From positions 124,001 to 188,000 of the forward strand of contig NZ_CANMTE010000005.1 of NCBI RefSeq assembly GCF_947500795.1: DNA of 64,000 nt, written 5' to 3'. The notes beneath the pieces were generated by a model. The model saw only the letters and a list, made by a program, of their open reading frames with translations. It was not told the origin of the DNA and did no database searches. This DNA comes from an uncultured Gelidibacter sp. (GTDB lineage: Bacteria; Bacteroidota; Bacteroidia; Flavobacteriales; Flavobacteriaceae). The first letter of the stretch is position 1; each line of letters opens with the position of its first letter. A program made the position numbers and the translations under genes. Below are positions 44,444 through 53,979 of the stretch, in pieces.

Positions 44444-45295
44444 ATGAAAAATATATATGTCATAGGTGTTGGATTGATTGGCGGTAGTTTGGCGCTTGAT
44501 ATTAAACAACACGATCCCAAAATAAAAGTGTTCGGAATTGATCGTAATGATGCTCATTTGGACGAAGCACTTCAGTTACAGGTTATTGATGCCAAAGCCA
44601 CCTATGAAGATTTAAAACATGCCGATTTGGTCATTATGTCCATTCCTGTTGATGCGGCAGTGACGGAAATCATAAAAGTTTTGGAATTGGTATCTGATGA
44701 TGCTTTGGTGATGGATGTTGGCTCTACAAAAGCTGAAATTTGTAAGGCGATTGATCAGCATCCGAAACGGCGTAATTTTTTAGCAACACATCCCATTGCA
44801 GGAACTGAGTTCTCTGGACCAAAAGCCGCTATTTTAGGATTGTATAAAAACAAGACCAACATCATTTGTGAAGTTGAAAAAACAGCATTTAAGCTTCAAG
44901 AAAAAGCGTTGCAATTGTTAACAGATTTGGGCATGCGCATTCGCTATATGAATCCGGAAGCACACGACAAACACATTGCGTATGTGTCGCATTTATCGCA
45001 CATCAGTGCATTTATGTTAGGAAAAACGGTCATCGATAAAGAGAAAAACGAACGGGATATTTTTGACATGGCAGGGAGTGGATTTGCATCAACCGTGCGT
45101 TTGGCAAAAAGTTCGCCTGAAATGTGGACACCAATCTTTAAACAGAATAAAGCCAACGTCCTTGAAACCTTGGATGAATACATCAGCAATCTGACAAAAT
45201 TCAGGGCGCTCATGCATGATGATGATTTTGAGGCTATTTATTCAGAAATGAAGAACACCAATCACATTAAGGACATATTAAACGGGATAGAATAG
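44444..45295 (+). CDS. tyrA: Prephenate dehydrogenase
   Basis: This 283-residue NAD(P)-dependent enzyme oxidatively decarboxylates prephenate to 4-hydroxyphenylpyruvate for tyrosine. The nucleotide motif VIGVGLIGGSLALDI is at the N terminus; ATHPIAGTEFSGP contains the catalytic His, and AYVSHLSHISAFML follows. No ACT domain is present, so feedback on this step may be weak or exerted through the attenuator. It starts one base after the aminotransferase stop. Confidence 0.94.
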   Translation: MKNIYVIGVGLIGGSLALDIKQHDPKIKVFGIDRNDAHLDEALQLQVIDAKATYEDLKHADLVIMSIPVDAAVTEIIKVLELVSDDALVMDVGSTKAEICKAIDQHPKRRNFLATHPIAGTEFSGPKAAILGLYKNKTNIICEVEKTAFKLQEKALQLLTDLGMRIRYMNPEAHDKHIAYVSHLSHISAFMLGKTVIDKEKNERDIFDMAGSGFASTVRLAKSSPEMWTPIFKQNKANVLETLDEYISNLTKFRALMHDDDFEAIYSEMKNTNHIKDILNGIE

Positions 45296-45318
45296 AGAAA
45301 ATAGAATAGAGAAAAGAG

Positions 45319-45360
45319 AGACGAGAACAGAGATTTAATTTTTGTGACTTTTTCTCGTCT
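45319..45360 (+). repeat. Inverted repeat between tyrA and the DAHP synthase gene
   Basis: AGACGAGAA (45319-45327) and TTCTCGTCT (45352-45360) form a 9-bp stem with a 24-nt loop. The left side is part of a purine-rich stretch (AGAGAAAATAGAATAGAG). It might reduce read-through or stabilise the upstream mRNA; no T-run follows. Confidence 0.4.
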
Positions 45361-45393
45361 AAATAAAGAATTGAATTAGTAATTAAGAATATC

Positions 45394-46476
45394 ATGGAAA
45401 ACAAGAAAGAGTTAAGAACATGGTTGGATGATTTAAAATTAGATCACCCATTGGTCATTGCAGGCCCATGTAGCGCAGAAACAGAAGAACAAGTCTTAGG
45501 CATCGCCCATCAGTTAAAAGATACGGATGTGAGTTATTATAGGGCAGGAATATGGAAACCACGTACACGCCCAGGAATGTTTGAAGGTGTTGGTGCGTTG
45601 GGTCTAAAATGGCTGCAAAAGGTGAAAGCTGAAACGGGTATGAAAACCGCAACAGAAGTAGCCAATAGAGCGCATGTTGAATTAGCTTTGGAGCATGATA
45701 TTGATTTACTTTGGATTGGTGCACGTTCTACCGTAAGCCCTTTTATTGTTCAAGAAATTGCTGATGCCTTAAAAGGAACAGATAAAATTGTATTGGTTAA
45801 AAATCCGGTCAATCCAGATTTACCACTTTGGTTGGGAGCCATTGAGCGTTTAGCTTCTGCAGATATCAAAAGATTGGGAGCCATCCACAGAGGATTTTCA
45901 ACCTATGATAAAACAAAATATAGAAATAATCCGGAATGGCAATTGGCAATTGAATTGCAAACCAAATTCCCTGATTTACCATTAATCAACGATCCATCGC
46001 ACATTACTGGAAAACGCGATATGATTTTTGACGTGTCGCAAACAGCCTTAGATTTAAATTTTGACGGACTAATGATTGAAACGCATACCGATCCTGATGC
46101 GGCTTGGAGTGATGCAGCACAGCAAGTCACACCAAAAGCATTGATTCAAATGATGTCCGATTTGAAAATTAGAAAAGAATCAGATCCAGAAGCGGAATAC
46201 AATACCAATTTGAATAATTTGAGAGCTCAAATTGATGTTGTAGACAATCAACTTATTGAGATGATGGGCAAGCGTATGAAAATTGCTGACGGAATTGGCG
46301 CCTTGAAAAAACAGAAAAACGTTGCCGTGTTGCAAAGCAAACGTTGGAATGAAATTTTGGGTAAAATGGTATTGGAAGGTGAGCAAAACGGATTGAGTGA
46401 GGAATTTATCCTTAAAATGTTTAAAGCCATTCACCAAGAATCTATCAATCATCAAGAGAAAATTATCAACGCTTAG
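45394..46476 (+). CDS. Bifunctional DAHP synthase / chorismate mutase
   Basis: This 360-residue fusion starts the shikimate pathway and also converts chorismate to prephenate. Residues 1-265 are a class I beta DAHP synthase (VIAGPCSAETEEQ, GIWKPRTRPG, GAIHRGFS, INDPSHITGKRD). Residues 275-360 are an AroQ-type chorismate mutase (LNNLRAQIDVVDNQLIEMMGKRMKIA). Such fusions are common in Bacteroidota and control the first step through prephenate or Phe/Tyr. It complements the lack of a mutase domain in PheA and TyrA here. Confidence 0.94.
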   Translation: MENKKELRTWLDDLKLDHPLVIAGPCSAETEEQVLGIAHQLKDTDVSYYRAGIWKPRTRPGMFEGVGALGLKWLQKVKAETGMKTATEVANRAHVELALEHDIDLLWIGARSTVSPFIVQEIADALKGTDKIVLVKNPVNPDLPLWLGAIERLASADIKRLGAIHRGFSTYDKTKYRNNPEWQLAIELQTKFPDLPLINDPSHITGKRDMIFDVSQTALDLNFDGLMIETHTDPDAAWSDAAQQVTPKALIQMMSDLKIRKESDPEAEYNTNLNNLRAQIDVVDNQLIEMMGKRMKIADGIGALKKQKNVAVLQSKRWNEILGKMVLEGEQNGLSEEFILKMFKAIHQESINHQEKIINA

Positions 46477-46512
46477 TTCTTAGTAAATATCGCGTAACTA
46501 TCGGAAGAGTGA

Positions 46513-46543
46513 CGTTGAGGTTTTTATATGAAAAATCTCGACG
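46513..46543 (+). repeat. Hairpin upstream of rsgA
   Basis: CGTTGAGGTTTTT (46513-46525) pairs with AAAAATCTCGACG (46531-46543), 13 bp with two G-U pairs on the plus strand and loop ATATG. No T-run follows, so it is not a typical terminator. Nearby, AAAGAGCTCTTT (46565-46576) is a perfect palindrome. The rest of the 256-nt gap before rsgA is AT-rich without a gene. Confidence 0.4.
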
Positions 46544-46732
46544 CCGCTTCATCTGATAAGAAATAAAGAGCTCTTTAATATCTAGAATATTATACGGGTG
46601 TTTTGAAAATTCTATATTTTTATCAAACGCATTGAACGAATTCTAATGTCGCTAGTTTTTTCGATAACTTTAAACTCCAGAATTGCGCTTTCTACACATA
46701 AAAATTGTTATTTTGTTGTTTAAATTAGATTA

Positions 46733-47680
46733 ATGACAGGAATAGTTTATAAATCCACAGGAAGTTGGTACACCGTAAAAACAGATTTGGGTGTTGTGTA
46801 TGATTGCCGAATAAAAGGGAAATTCAGACTGAAAGGCATCAAAAGCACTAACCCCATTGCGGTTGGAGATGTGGTGGATTTTGATATCGAAACCTTAGAT
46901 AATGTTACTACAGGCATTATTCACACCATTCACGACAGAGAAAACTATATTGTTCGTAAATCGGTGAACCTTTCCAAGCAAACGCACATCATCGCTTCAA
47001 ATATTGATCAGGTGTTTTTGCTCATAACCATCAATAATCCGCCTACACTTACCAGTTTTATAGATCGTTTTTTGGTCACTACGCAAGCGTACGGGATTAA
47101 AACAGTATTAGTATTCAATAAAATGGATACTTACGATGAGAATAACGTGATGGAAGTTAAATATCTGGAATCTGTTTATCGAAAAATAGGGTATGAGTGT
47201 ATAGAAGTATCTGCAATGACGGGGCAGAATATTGAGCATTTAAAAGGCTTGATGAAAGATAAAACAAGCATGTTTGCTGGGCATTCGGGCGTTGGGAAAT
47301 CGACTTTGGTCAATGCTATAGAACCTGATTTAGATCTTAAAACCAAAGAAATTTCCATGCAACATATGCAAGGTCAGCATACCACTACGTTTGCGGAAAT
47401 GTACGATTTAGGTTTCGGTGCAAAAATTATCGATACTCCTGGAATTAAAGGTTTTGGTGTGGTAGATATGGATAAGGAAGAAATTGGCGATTATTTCCCA
47501 GAATTTTTTGCCTTAAAACAGGATTGTAAGTTCAATAACTGTCTCCACGTTGAAGAACCACATTGCGCTGTAAAAGACGCTCTAGATAAAGATGAAATTT
47601 CATTTTCCCGATACAGAAGTTACCTGCAGATTTTAGAAGGTGATGATGAGCATTATCGTACGGAAGAATGGATGAAGTAA
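46733..47680 (+). CDS. rsgA: Small ribosomal subunit biogenesis GTPase RsgA
   Basis: This 315-residue circularly permuted GTPase helps 30S maturation. Motifs appear in the permuted order: G4 (VFNKMD near residue 124), G1 (GHSGVGKSTLVNAI near 181) and G3 (DTPGIKGFG near 240). The N-terminal OB-fold and the C-terminal zinc knuckle (CKFNNCLHVEEPHC) are present. It precedes dtd with a 111-nt gap carrying a heptamer array. Confidence 0.95.
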   Translation: MTGIVYKSTGSWYTVKTDLGVVYDCRIKGKFRLKGIKSTNPIAVGDVVDFDIETLDNVTTGIIHTIHDRENYIVRKSVNLSKQTHIIASNIDQVFLLITINNPPTLTSFIDRFLVTTQAYGIKTVLVFNKMDTYDENNVMEVKYLESVYRKIGYECIEVSAMTGQNIEHLKGLMKDKTSMFAGHSGVGKSTLVNAIEPDLDLKTKEISMQHMQGQHTTTFAEMYDLGFGAKIIDTPGIKGFGVVDMDKEEIGDYFPEFFALKQDCKFNNCLHVEEPHCAVKDALDKDEISFSRYRSYLQILEGDDEHYRTEEWMK

Positions 47681-47685
47681 AGGAT

Positions 47686-47727
47686 TCAGTCTTCAGTTGG
47701 CAGTTCTCAGTCTTCAGTTGGCAGTTA
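47686..47727. repeat. Heptamer array, six units
   Basis: Six consecutive 7-nt units of the form [T/G]CAGT(Y/T)N: TCAGTCT, TCAGTTG, GCAGTTC, TCAGTCT, TCAGTTG, GCAGTTA. The first three units are repeated as a 21-nt block. The same unit type recurs at 55218-55273. Confidence 0.8.
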
Positions 47728-47791
47728 GTTTTTACACCGTTTTACAATTGGTTAATTAATTAAAATTTTTCTTTCCGAGACCTCACTAATC

Positions 47792-48244
47792 ATGAAAGTA
47801 GTTGTTCAAAGAGTTTCCAAAGCAAGTGTCACCATCGCTAATGAGAAAGTAGCTTCCATAGGCAACGGGTTATTAATTCTTTTGGGTATTGTAGATGAAG
47901 ATACACTGGAGGATATCCAATGGCTCACGCGGAAAGTAGCCAATCTTCGTATTTTTGAAGATGACCAAGGTATTATGAATCGTTCGCTTATTGATGTGGA
48001 CGGAGACGCCATCGTGGTCAGTCAATTTACCCTTCATGCGTCAACTAAAAAAGGCAACAGACCTAGTTATATTAAGGCTGCCAAACCTGAAGTGGCAATT
48101 CCATTGTATGAAAAATTCATAGCACAACTGGAAGCGCAACTTAGTAAGACGATTCAGACAGGTCAATTTGGCGCTGATATGAAAGTTGAGCTGTTAAATG
48201 ATGGTCCTGTTACTATAATTATAGACTCTAAAAATTTGGAGTAA
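47792..48244 (+). CDS. dtd: D-aminoacyl-tRNA deacylase
   Basis: This 150-residue enzyme frees tRNA from D-amino acids. MKVVVQRVSKASVTI opens the protein, SQFTLHASTKKGNRPSY carries the conserved SQFTL block, and NDGPVTIIIDS near the end is the GlyP motif (Gly-cisPro). Length and motifs match Dtd fully. Confidence 0.96.
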   Translation: MKVVVQRVSKASVTIANEKVASIGNGLLILLGIVDEDTLEDIQWLTRKVANLRIFEDDQGIMNRSLIDVDGDAIVVSQFTLHASTKKGNRPSYIKAAKPEVAIPLYEKFIAQLEAQLSKTIQTGQFGADMKVELLNDGPVTIIIDSKNLE

Positions 48245-48296
48245 ACTATTAGGTTATTTGTTAAAAAGTTCTAAATTAGCTTTCTAACAAGCCTCC

Positions 48297-50198
48297 ATGA
48301 TCAAAGTTTACCGCTTAATTTTTGTCTTGGTTTTTCCTATTCTTTGTGTGGCACAGGATGAGAAACTACTGACCTTCCATAACATTTCCACTGATTTAAT
48401 TGAAAACGCTAACGCTGTTGTAAGACTAAATGACGTTCATATTGAAGTCAAATCTTACAATAAAATGGTGTATACCAATAAGCGGATTGTAACCGTGTTA
48501 AATTCTTCCGGCAACTCTAAAGTTGGGGCTGTAATGGGGTATGATGAAAATGTTTCCATCAAGAAAATGGAAGCGCGCATCTATAATTCATTCGGAAAGG
48601 AAATTAAAAAAATAAAAAAGAACGATTTTGAAGATGTGAGTGCTGTTGATGGCGTTTCACTGTATACTGATAGTCGTGTTAAATATTTGAGATATACACC
48701 TACGGATTATCCTTACACCATAGTATTTGAGACCGAAGTTGACTACAATTCTACAGGTTTTGTGCCAGGTTGGAGGCCAATTGAAGGTTATTTTACCAGC
48801 ACTGAGAACGCGAGTTATAAAATCAGTAATCCCTCAGGTATTGAAATCAAAACTAAGACCAATAACTTCGAAACTTTTGGTATTGAAAAATTGAGCGACT
48901 TCTCTTATAAGGCAACTAATTTATCCGCATTAAAATCAGAATCTTATAGTCCGGATTTTATTCAATTCGCTCCCAACCTAAAAGCGACTTTAACCAAGTT
49001 TGAGATGGAAGGTGTTAAAGGTTCAAATAATAATTGGAGCGATTTCGGGAAATGGATGAATGAAACTCTGGTTATGGACACGCAAGCGCTTCCTGCTGAA
49101 GTTAAATCTGAAATCAAAGCCCTCACAGCTCATGCAACCACTGCTATTGAGAAAGCTAAAATAGTATATCAATATATGCAGAATAAAACACGGTACATCA
49201 GCGTGCAAGTTGGCATCGGAGGGTGGAAGCCTATGTTGGCAACGGATGTGCACAGGTTGGGTTATGGTGATTGTAAAGGGTTGACAAATTATACCAAGGC
49301 CTTACTAAATGAGGTTGGTGTTGAAAGTTATTATACGGTAATTTTTGGCGGACCTGATATTGAAGATATAGATGCCACATTTTCATCAATTCAAGGTAAT
49401 CATGTGATCTTGAGTCTGCCTGTTGAAGATGATTATATTTGGCTTGAATGTACGAGTCAAACGTCTCCTTTTGGTTACAACGCCAATTTTACTGATGATA
49501 GAGATGCACTTATTTTAACTCCAGAAGGTGGAAAAATAGTGCATACAAAAGTGTATAGCGCAGCAGAAAACCTATTAGATACCAAAGCAAAGGTGGTATT
49601 ATCTGCCGATGGCGATTTTAAGGCCAACATTCAGATGAACGCTTATGGCACTCAATATGGTCATCATGAAGGCGTCCAAAATAAACCTTTAAAAGAACAA
49701 GCACTTCACTATAAAGAGTATTGGAGCTATATCAATAATTTAGATATGCTCTCTATGGTTTATAATAATGATAAAGAGTCCATAACATTCACTGAAAATA
49801 TTGAATTAAGTGCTAAAAAATATGCTTCCATCACAGGAGACAGATTGTTGCTAAGTCCGAATTTCTTCAATGTATTATCGGCCGTTCCACCGCGTTATCG
49901 TGATAGAAAATTGCCTTTTGAAATTGAGCGTGGTTTTCATGATAAGGATAGCTATGAGATTTCAATTCCTGAAAACTTTGAAGTTGAAGCATTGCAAGAC
50001 GCTGTACATCTCAAAACCCAATTTGGTGAATATGCGTCTTCTATCGTTAAAAATTCAGACAACAGTTTAGTATTTAATCGTACGTTTATCTTAAATAAAG
50101 GGGCTTATGAAAAGGAAGATTACGAAGCCTTCAGAAGCTTTTGGTTAGAGGTCGTTAAACACGATAATTCGAGAATTATATTAAAATCAAAATCATAA
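48297..50198 (+). CDS. Exported DUF3857 / transglutaminase-like protein
   Basis: This 633-residue protein has a signal peptide (LIFVLVFPILCVAQ). Residues about 50-200 are a DUF3857 domain. The transglutaminase-like core follows: YGDCKGLTNYTKALL contains Cys326, and GNHVILSLPVEDDYIWLECTS supplies His and an acidic residue, so the catalytic triad seems intact. The C-terminal part resembles DUF3858. The family is common in Bacteroidota and its substrate is unknown. It is 4 nt from a paralogous gene. Confidence 0.88.
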   Translation: MIKVYRLIFVLVFPILCVAQDEKLLTFHNISTDLIENANAVVRLNDVHIEVKSYNKMVYTNKRIVTVLNSSGNSKVGAVMGYDENVSIKKMEARIYNSFGKEIKKIKKNDFEDVSAVDGVSLYTDSRVKYLRYTPTDYPYTIVFETEVDYNSTGFVPGWRPIEGYFTSTENASYKISNPSGIEIKTKTNNFETFGIEKLSDFSYKATNLSALKSESYSPDFIQFAPNLKATLTKFEMEGVKGSNNNWSDFGKWMNETLVMDTQALPAEVKSEIKALTAHATTAIEKAKIVYQYMQNKTRYISVQVGIGGWKPMLATDVHRLGYGDCKGLTNYTKALLNEVGVESYYTVIFGGPDIEDIDATFSSIQGNHVILSLPVEDDYIWLECTSQTSPFGYNANFTDDRDALILTPEGGKIVHTKVYSAAENLLDTKAKVVLSADGDFKANIQMNAYGTQYGHHEGVQNKPLKEQALHYKEYWSYINNLDMLSMVYNNDKESITFTENIELSAKKYASITGDRLLLSPNFFNVLSAVPPRYRDRKLPFEIERGFHDKDSYEISIPENFEVEALQDAVHLKTQFGEYASSIVKNSDNSLVFNRTFILNKGAYEKEDYEAFRSFWLEVVKHDNSRIILKSKS

Positions 50199-50202
50199 CC
50201 CC

Positions 50203-52212
50203 ATGAAAAAAATCATCTACCTATTTGTTTTTCTGGCCTTTAATTGGTCTAATGCTCAAGACTTCAGATTTGGGAAAGTGTCAAAGGAAGAACTTCATGA
50301 AGTTAAAAATCCGAAAGATCCCGAAGCAAATGCAACAATTTTATATCTCAATCAGAAAACCTATTATAATTACAATTCCACTGATGGATTTGTTCAGGTA
50401 ACTGATGTGTATAAGCGTATAAAAATTTATAATAAAGATGGTTTTGATTGGGCCACAGAAGAGATTCGCCTTCGAGATAACGGGTCAAAAAAAGAAGCGG
50501 TAGGTGGTCTTAAAGCGGTTACTTATAACTTGGTAAATGGAAAGATTGAAGAAACCAAACTTAAAAGAGATGGGGTTTTTACTGAAAAAGTAAGTAAATA
50601 TTGGACTTTAGAGAAATTCACGATGCCTAATATTAGTGAAGGTTGTGTGATTGAATTTGAATATCGCGTGACCTCTCCATATATCGGCATTGACGACATG
50701 AATTTACAGTATGGTATTCCTATTAAGGAGCTGGAAATTTCAGCAAGAATTCCAGAATATTTCAACTTTAATAAATTCGTGAATCCAAGAGCTACTTATA
50801 TCCCAAAAATTACGGATTCTCAGTTGCTCCGAACAGAAACTATAGACAGTAAAAATAGGCAACATGATGGAAAAACTAGTAAAACGAACTTTTCTAGCGA
50901 TAAATGGGAGTTTAAAGAGAATAAAACCGAAGTAAAGTTAAAAAACGTTCCTGCACTTAGAGACGAAGAATTTGTGAGTAATCTCAATACTTACAGAACC
51001 AAGTTGGTTTGGGAATATGCTTTTTTTAGAGATCCAAGCGGTAAATTTACAAGCTACGCTACCTCTTGGGATGAAGTCTCCAAAACGATTTATGATGACT
51101 CGGAATTTGGAGCACAATTAAAGCAAGACAACTATTATAAGGATGATGTTACAGCACTCATTAAGGATGCTAAAAACGATTCTGAAAAAATTAATTTGAT
51201 CTTCAATTTTGTCAAGTCTAAGGTGAAATGGAATAACTATAACGGGTATTTGACTGAAAATGGGGTTAGAAAAGCTTACAAGGATGGGGTTGGGAATGTT
51301 GCAGATATTAATTTAATGCTCACATCGATGTTGCGATTTGCTAATTTAAATGCCAACCCAATGTTGATTAGTACACGAGCTAATGATATTCCATTATTCC
51401 CTGGTACTGGCGGATTTAATTATGTGATTGCTGCCGTTGAGGTTCGTGATGATGTGATTGTTTTGGACGCTACTGATAAATTTGCAACGCCTAATGTCCT
51501 CCCAACACATGCCATTAATTGGCAAGGGAGAATTATTAGAGAATCGGGCAGTTCAACCTGGTTTGATTTGACGCCTAAAGAATCTGTAAGGGAAGTTGTG
51601 TTGTTAAATGCTAAAATAAATGACGATCTTACAATTGAAGGCAAAGTGAAACATCAAATGAACTCTTTTGCAGCCAAAGATTTTAGAACCAAATATCAAA
51701 ATTTCAATGCTGAAGAAAAGCTTATGGATGTTGAAAAAGGTAAGGGTGAAATTGAAGTGTCCAATTATGAAATTAAAGATATGGACAATATCGATCAACC
51801 AATTGCCTATGGATATGATTACAACTTAAAAAGTGGCATTGAGAAAATAGGGGATAAGGTTTTCGTGACGCCTATGTTGTTTTTTGCTCTTAAGGAAAAC
51901 CCATTTAAGCAAGATAAAAGAGATTTTCCTATTGATTATATTTACCCCTTCAATGACAGATACCAAGTTAACATCATGCTTCCAGAAGGGTATGTGGTAG
52001 AATCTATGCCTGCTAGTTCTATGGTTCAGTTTAATGGAAGTGAAGGTGAGTTTAAGTATATTGCAAATGAAAATGGAAAAATGTTGCAGTTTGTTATATC
52101 GGTTGATTTGAAACAACCTTTAATTTTGCCTAATGAATATGATGATTTTAAAGCGTTTTATCAATTGATGACAGAGAAACAAACTGAGAAAATTGTTCTG
52201 AAAAAGATATAA
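50203..52212 (+). CDS. Exported DUF3857 protein with degenerate transglutaminase core
   Basis: This 669-residue paralogue of the preceding gene has a signal peptide (LFVFLAFNWSNAQ). It has a DUF3857 domain, then GVGNVADINLMLTSMLRFANLNA near residues 360-385. Here the catalytic Cys position of the transglutaminase fold is not Cys (compare YGDCKGL in the neighbour), so enzymatic activity is unlikely. It may bind peptide or act with the active paralogue. Its stop is 1 nt from the next start. Confidence 0.85.
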   Translation: MKKIIYLFVFLAFNWSNAQDFRFGKVSKEELHEVKNPKDPEANATILYLNQKTYYNYNSTDGFVQVTDVYKRIKIYNKDGFDWATEEIRLRDNGSKKEAVGGLKAVTYNLVNGKIEETKLKRDGVFTEKVSKYWTLEKFTMPNISEGCVIEFEYRVTSPYIGIDDMNLQYGIPIKELEISARIPEYFNFNKFVNPRATYIPKITDSQLLRTETIDSKNRQHDGKTSKTNFSSDKWEFKENKTEVKLKNVPALRDEEFVSNLNTYRTKLVWEYAFFRDPSGKFTSYATSWDEVSKTIYDDSEFGAQLKQDNYYKDDVTALIKDAKNDSEKINLIFNFVKSKVKWNNYNGYLTENGVRKAYKDGVGNVADINLMLTSMLRFANLNANPMLISTRANDIPLFPGTGGFNYVIAAVEVRDDVIVLDATDKFATPNVLPTHAINWQGRIIRESGSSTWFDLTPKESVREVVLLNAKINDDLTIEGKVKHQMNSFAAKDFRTKYQNFNAEEKLMDVEKGKGEIEVSNYEIKDMDNIDQPIAYGYDYNLKSGIEKIGDKVFVTPMLFFALKENPFKQDKRDFPIDYIYPFNDRYQVNIMLPEGYVVESMPASSMVQFNGSEGEFKYIANENGKMLQFVISVDLKQPLILPNEYDDFKAFYQLMTEKQTEKIVLKKI

Positions 52213-52213
52213 C

Positions 52214-52540
52214 ATGGATATTAAAAACGCGCAATTAAATGTAGATGAGTGGATCAAAAATCATGGGGTCCGCTATTTTAATGAGTTGACAAACATGGCA
52301 CAACTTACTGAAGAAGTAGGAGAGGTTGCCAGGATTATTGCCCGTCGTTATGGCGAACAAAGTGAAAAGGAAAGTGATAAAGACAAAGATTTGGGTGAGG
52401 AATTGGCCGATGTTGTTTTTGTAGTATTGTGTTTGGCTAATCAAACGGGTATTGATTTGCAAGAAGCTTTTGATAAGAAAATGGAAAAGAAGACAAAGCG
52501 TGATCATGATAGGCACCATAACAACGAAAAGTTGAAGTAA
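52214..52540 (+). CDS. MazG-like nucleotide pyrophosphohydrolase
   Basis: This 108-residue all-helical protein has the MazG-like EExxE...ExxD pattern: LTEEVGEVARIIARRYG and DLGEELADVVFVVLCLAN. These acidic residues bind Mg2+ and nucleoside triphosphates. It probably hydrolyses non-canonical NTPs. It is the third gene of the DUF3857 operon and is followed by a strong terminator. Confidence 0.9.
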   Translation: MDIKNAQLNVDEWIKNHGVRYFNELTNMAQLTEEVGEVARIIARRYGEQSEKESDKDKDLGEELADVVFVVLCLANQTGIDLQEAFDKKMEKKTKRDHDRHHNNEKLK

Positions 52541-52567
52541 CGCATCTTTTATCTTAAGAATATAAAT

Positions 52568-52614
52568 TCTCCATGAATAGAAATATTGGTTTCTATTTAT
52601 GGGGATTTTTGCTT
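52568..52614 (+). terminator. Rho-independent terminator after the MazG-like gene
   Basis: TCTCCATGAATAGAAA (52568-52583) pairs with TTTCTATTTATGGGGA (52590-52605), a 16-bp stem with two G-U pairs and a 6-nt loop, followed by TTTTTGCTTTT. It overlaps a short spurious frame. Confidence 0.85.
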
Positions 52615-52694
52615 TTATTAATGAAACTTCATGCATCTTTTGGAGGCATTATGGATTTGCTTTTCTATTTTCGTAGACTGAAATTTTTAAAGAC

Positions 52695-53927
52695 ATGGTG
52701 TTCACTCTTCATAAATCGACTTTAGTAGAAAATCCTTCAAAAATTGTCATTACCGGATCTAAAAGCGAATCCAATAGACTCTTGCTTTTACAAGCACTAT
52801 ATCCTGAGTTGGAGATTCAAAATGTATCCAATTCTGACGATTCTGAAGTGATGCAAAAAGCATTGGCATCAACCTCAAATTTAATCGATGTGTCTCACGC
52901 TGGTACCGCAATGCGATTTTTGACCGCGTTTTTTGCTACGCAAGAAGGAAGGGAAATTACGATTACCGGTTCCGCTCGAATGAAAGAACGCCCAATTCAG
53001 GTCCTGGTAGAAGCTTTAAATACCTTAGGCGCTGATATTTCTTATCTCCAAACGGAAGGTTGTCCGCCGTTAAAAATCAATGGAAAAGCACTTTCAAAAG
53101 ATAAAGTTTCATTAAAAGCGAATGTGAGCAGTCAGTATATTTCAGCGTTATTGCTAATTGCTCCAAAACTCAAAAACGGGTTGCAATTAACTTTAGAAGG
53201 CGAAATTACATCCGTTCCATATATCAACATGACCTTGAATTTGCTCAATCAAATTGGTGTCAAAACCACTTTTGAAAATAATATCATAACAGTCAGTCCA
53301 CTTGTAAAACTAAATCAGCAACAACAGGTATTGACAGTTGAAAGCGATTGGTCATCAGTGTCCTATTTTTACAGCATCGTTGCCTTGAGTCCTGTCGGAA
53401 CGGAAATTACCTTGTCTTATTATAAAAAAGACAGTTTGCAGGGTGATTCAGTGCTGGCTAACATTTATAAAGATTTTGGCGTAGAGACGACCTTTGGTGG
53501 TAACTCCATTGCCCTGTTAAAACAGTCTGAATGCCAATTGGAATCTATCGATTGTGAACTTCAAAATGCGCCAGACATTGCACAAACTATAGCGGTAACC
53601 TGTTTTGGATTGGGTATTGGATGTTATTTGACAGGATTACACACCTTAAAAATCAAAGAAACTGACCGATTGGTGGCTTTAAAAACAGAACTTGAAAAAT
53701 TGGGAGCTCAAGTTGATATTACAAATGACTCGTTGGTACTAAAATCATCTACACAAATTAATGCAAATGTGAGTATTGCTACCTATCATGATCATAGGAT
53801 GGCAATGGCTTTTGCGCCTTTAGCCTTAAAAACGGATCTTCAAATTGAAGACGCCATGGTGGTTTCGAAATCATATCCTAAATTTTGGGATGATCTAAAA
53901 ACCATCGGATTTAAAATATCAAAATAA
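52695..53927 (+). CDS. aroA: 3-phosphoshikimate 1-carboxyvinyltransferase
   Basis: This 410-residue enzyme (EPSP synthase) makes EPSP from shikimate-3-phosphate and phosphoenolpyruvate in aromatic biosynthesis. ITGSKSESNRLLLLQAL binds substrate; HAGTAMRFLTAFFA and ITGSARMKERPIQ are conserved; LKIKETDRLVALKTELEKLG and TYHDHRMAMAFA complete the set. The protein is a little shorter than E. coli AroA (427). It lies 6 kb from the phe/tyr operon, not within it. Confidence 0.95.
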   Translation: MVFTLHKSTLVENPSKIVITGSKSESNRLLLLQALYPELEIQNVSNSDDSEVMQKALASTSNLIDVSHAGTAMRFLTAFFATQEGREITITGSARMKERPIQVLVEALNTLGADISYLQTEGCPPLKINGKALSKDKVSLKANVSSQYISALLLIAPKLKNGLQLTLEGEITSVPYINMTLNLLNQIGVKTTFENNIITVSPLVKLNQQQQVLTVESDWSSVSYFYSIVALSPVGTEITLSYYKKDSLQGDSVLANIYKDFGVETTFGGNSIALLKQSECQLESIDCELQNAPDIAQTIAVTCFGLGIGCYLTGLHTLKIKETDRLVALKTELEKLGAQVDITNDSLVLKSSTQINANVSIATYHDHRMAMAFAPLALKTDLQIEDAMVVSKSYPKFWDDLKTIGFKISK

Positions 53928-53942
53928 TAATCGGTCATTTAC

Positions 53943-53974
53943 TTGACAACGCCTACTTTGAGATTGTATATTTG
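53943..53974 (+). promoter_or_regulatory. Candidate promoter of queA
   Basis: TTG (53943-53945), a 21-nt spacer and TATATTTG (53967-53974) match the flavobacterial consensus exactly at the -10-like part. Transcription would start near 53980, giving a leader of about 130 nt. Confidence 0.6.
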
Positions 53975-53979
53975 CAGCC

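Noticed and set aside
52573-52725. A 50-codon frame between the MazG-like gene and aroA
   Set aside because: Its first half is the stem of a strong Rho-independent terminator and its end overlaps aroA in another frame. The composition is simply that of the terminator.
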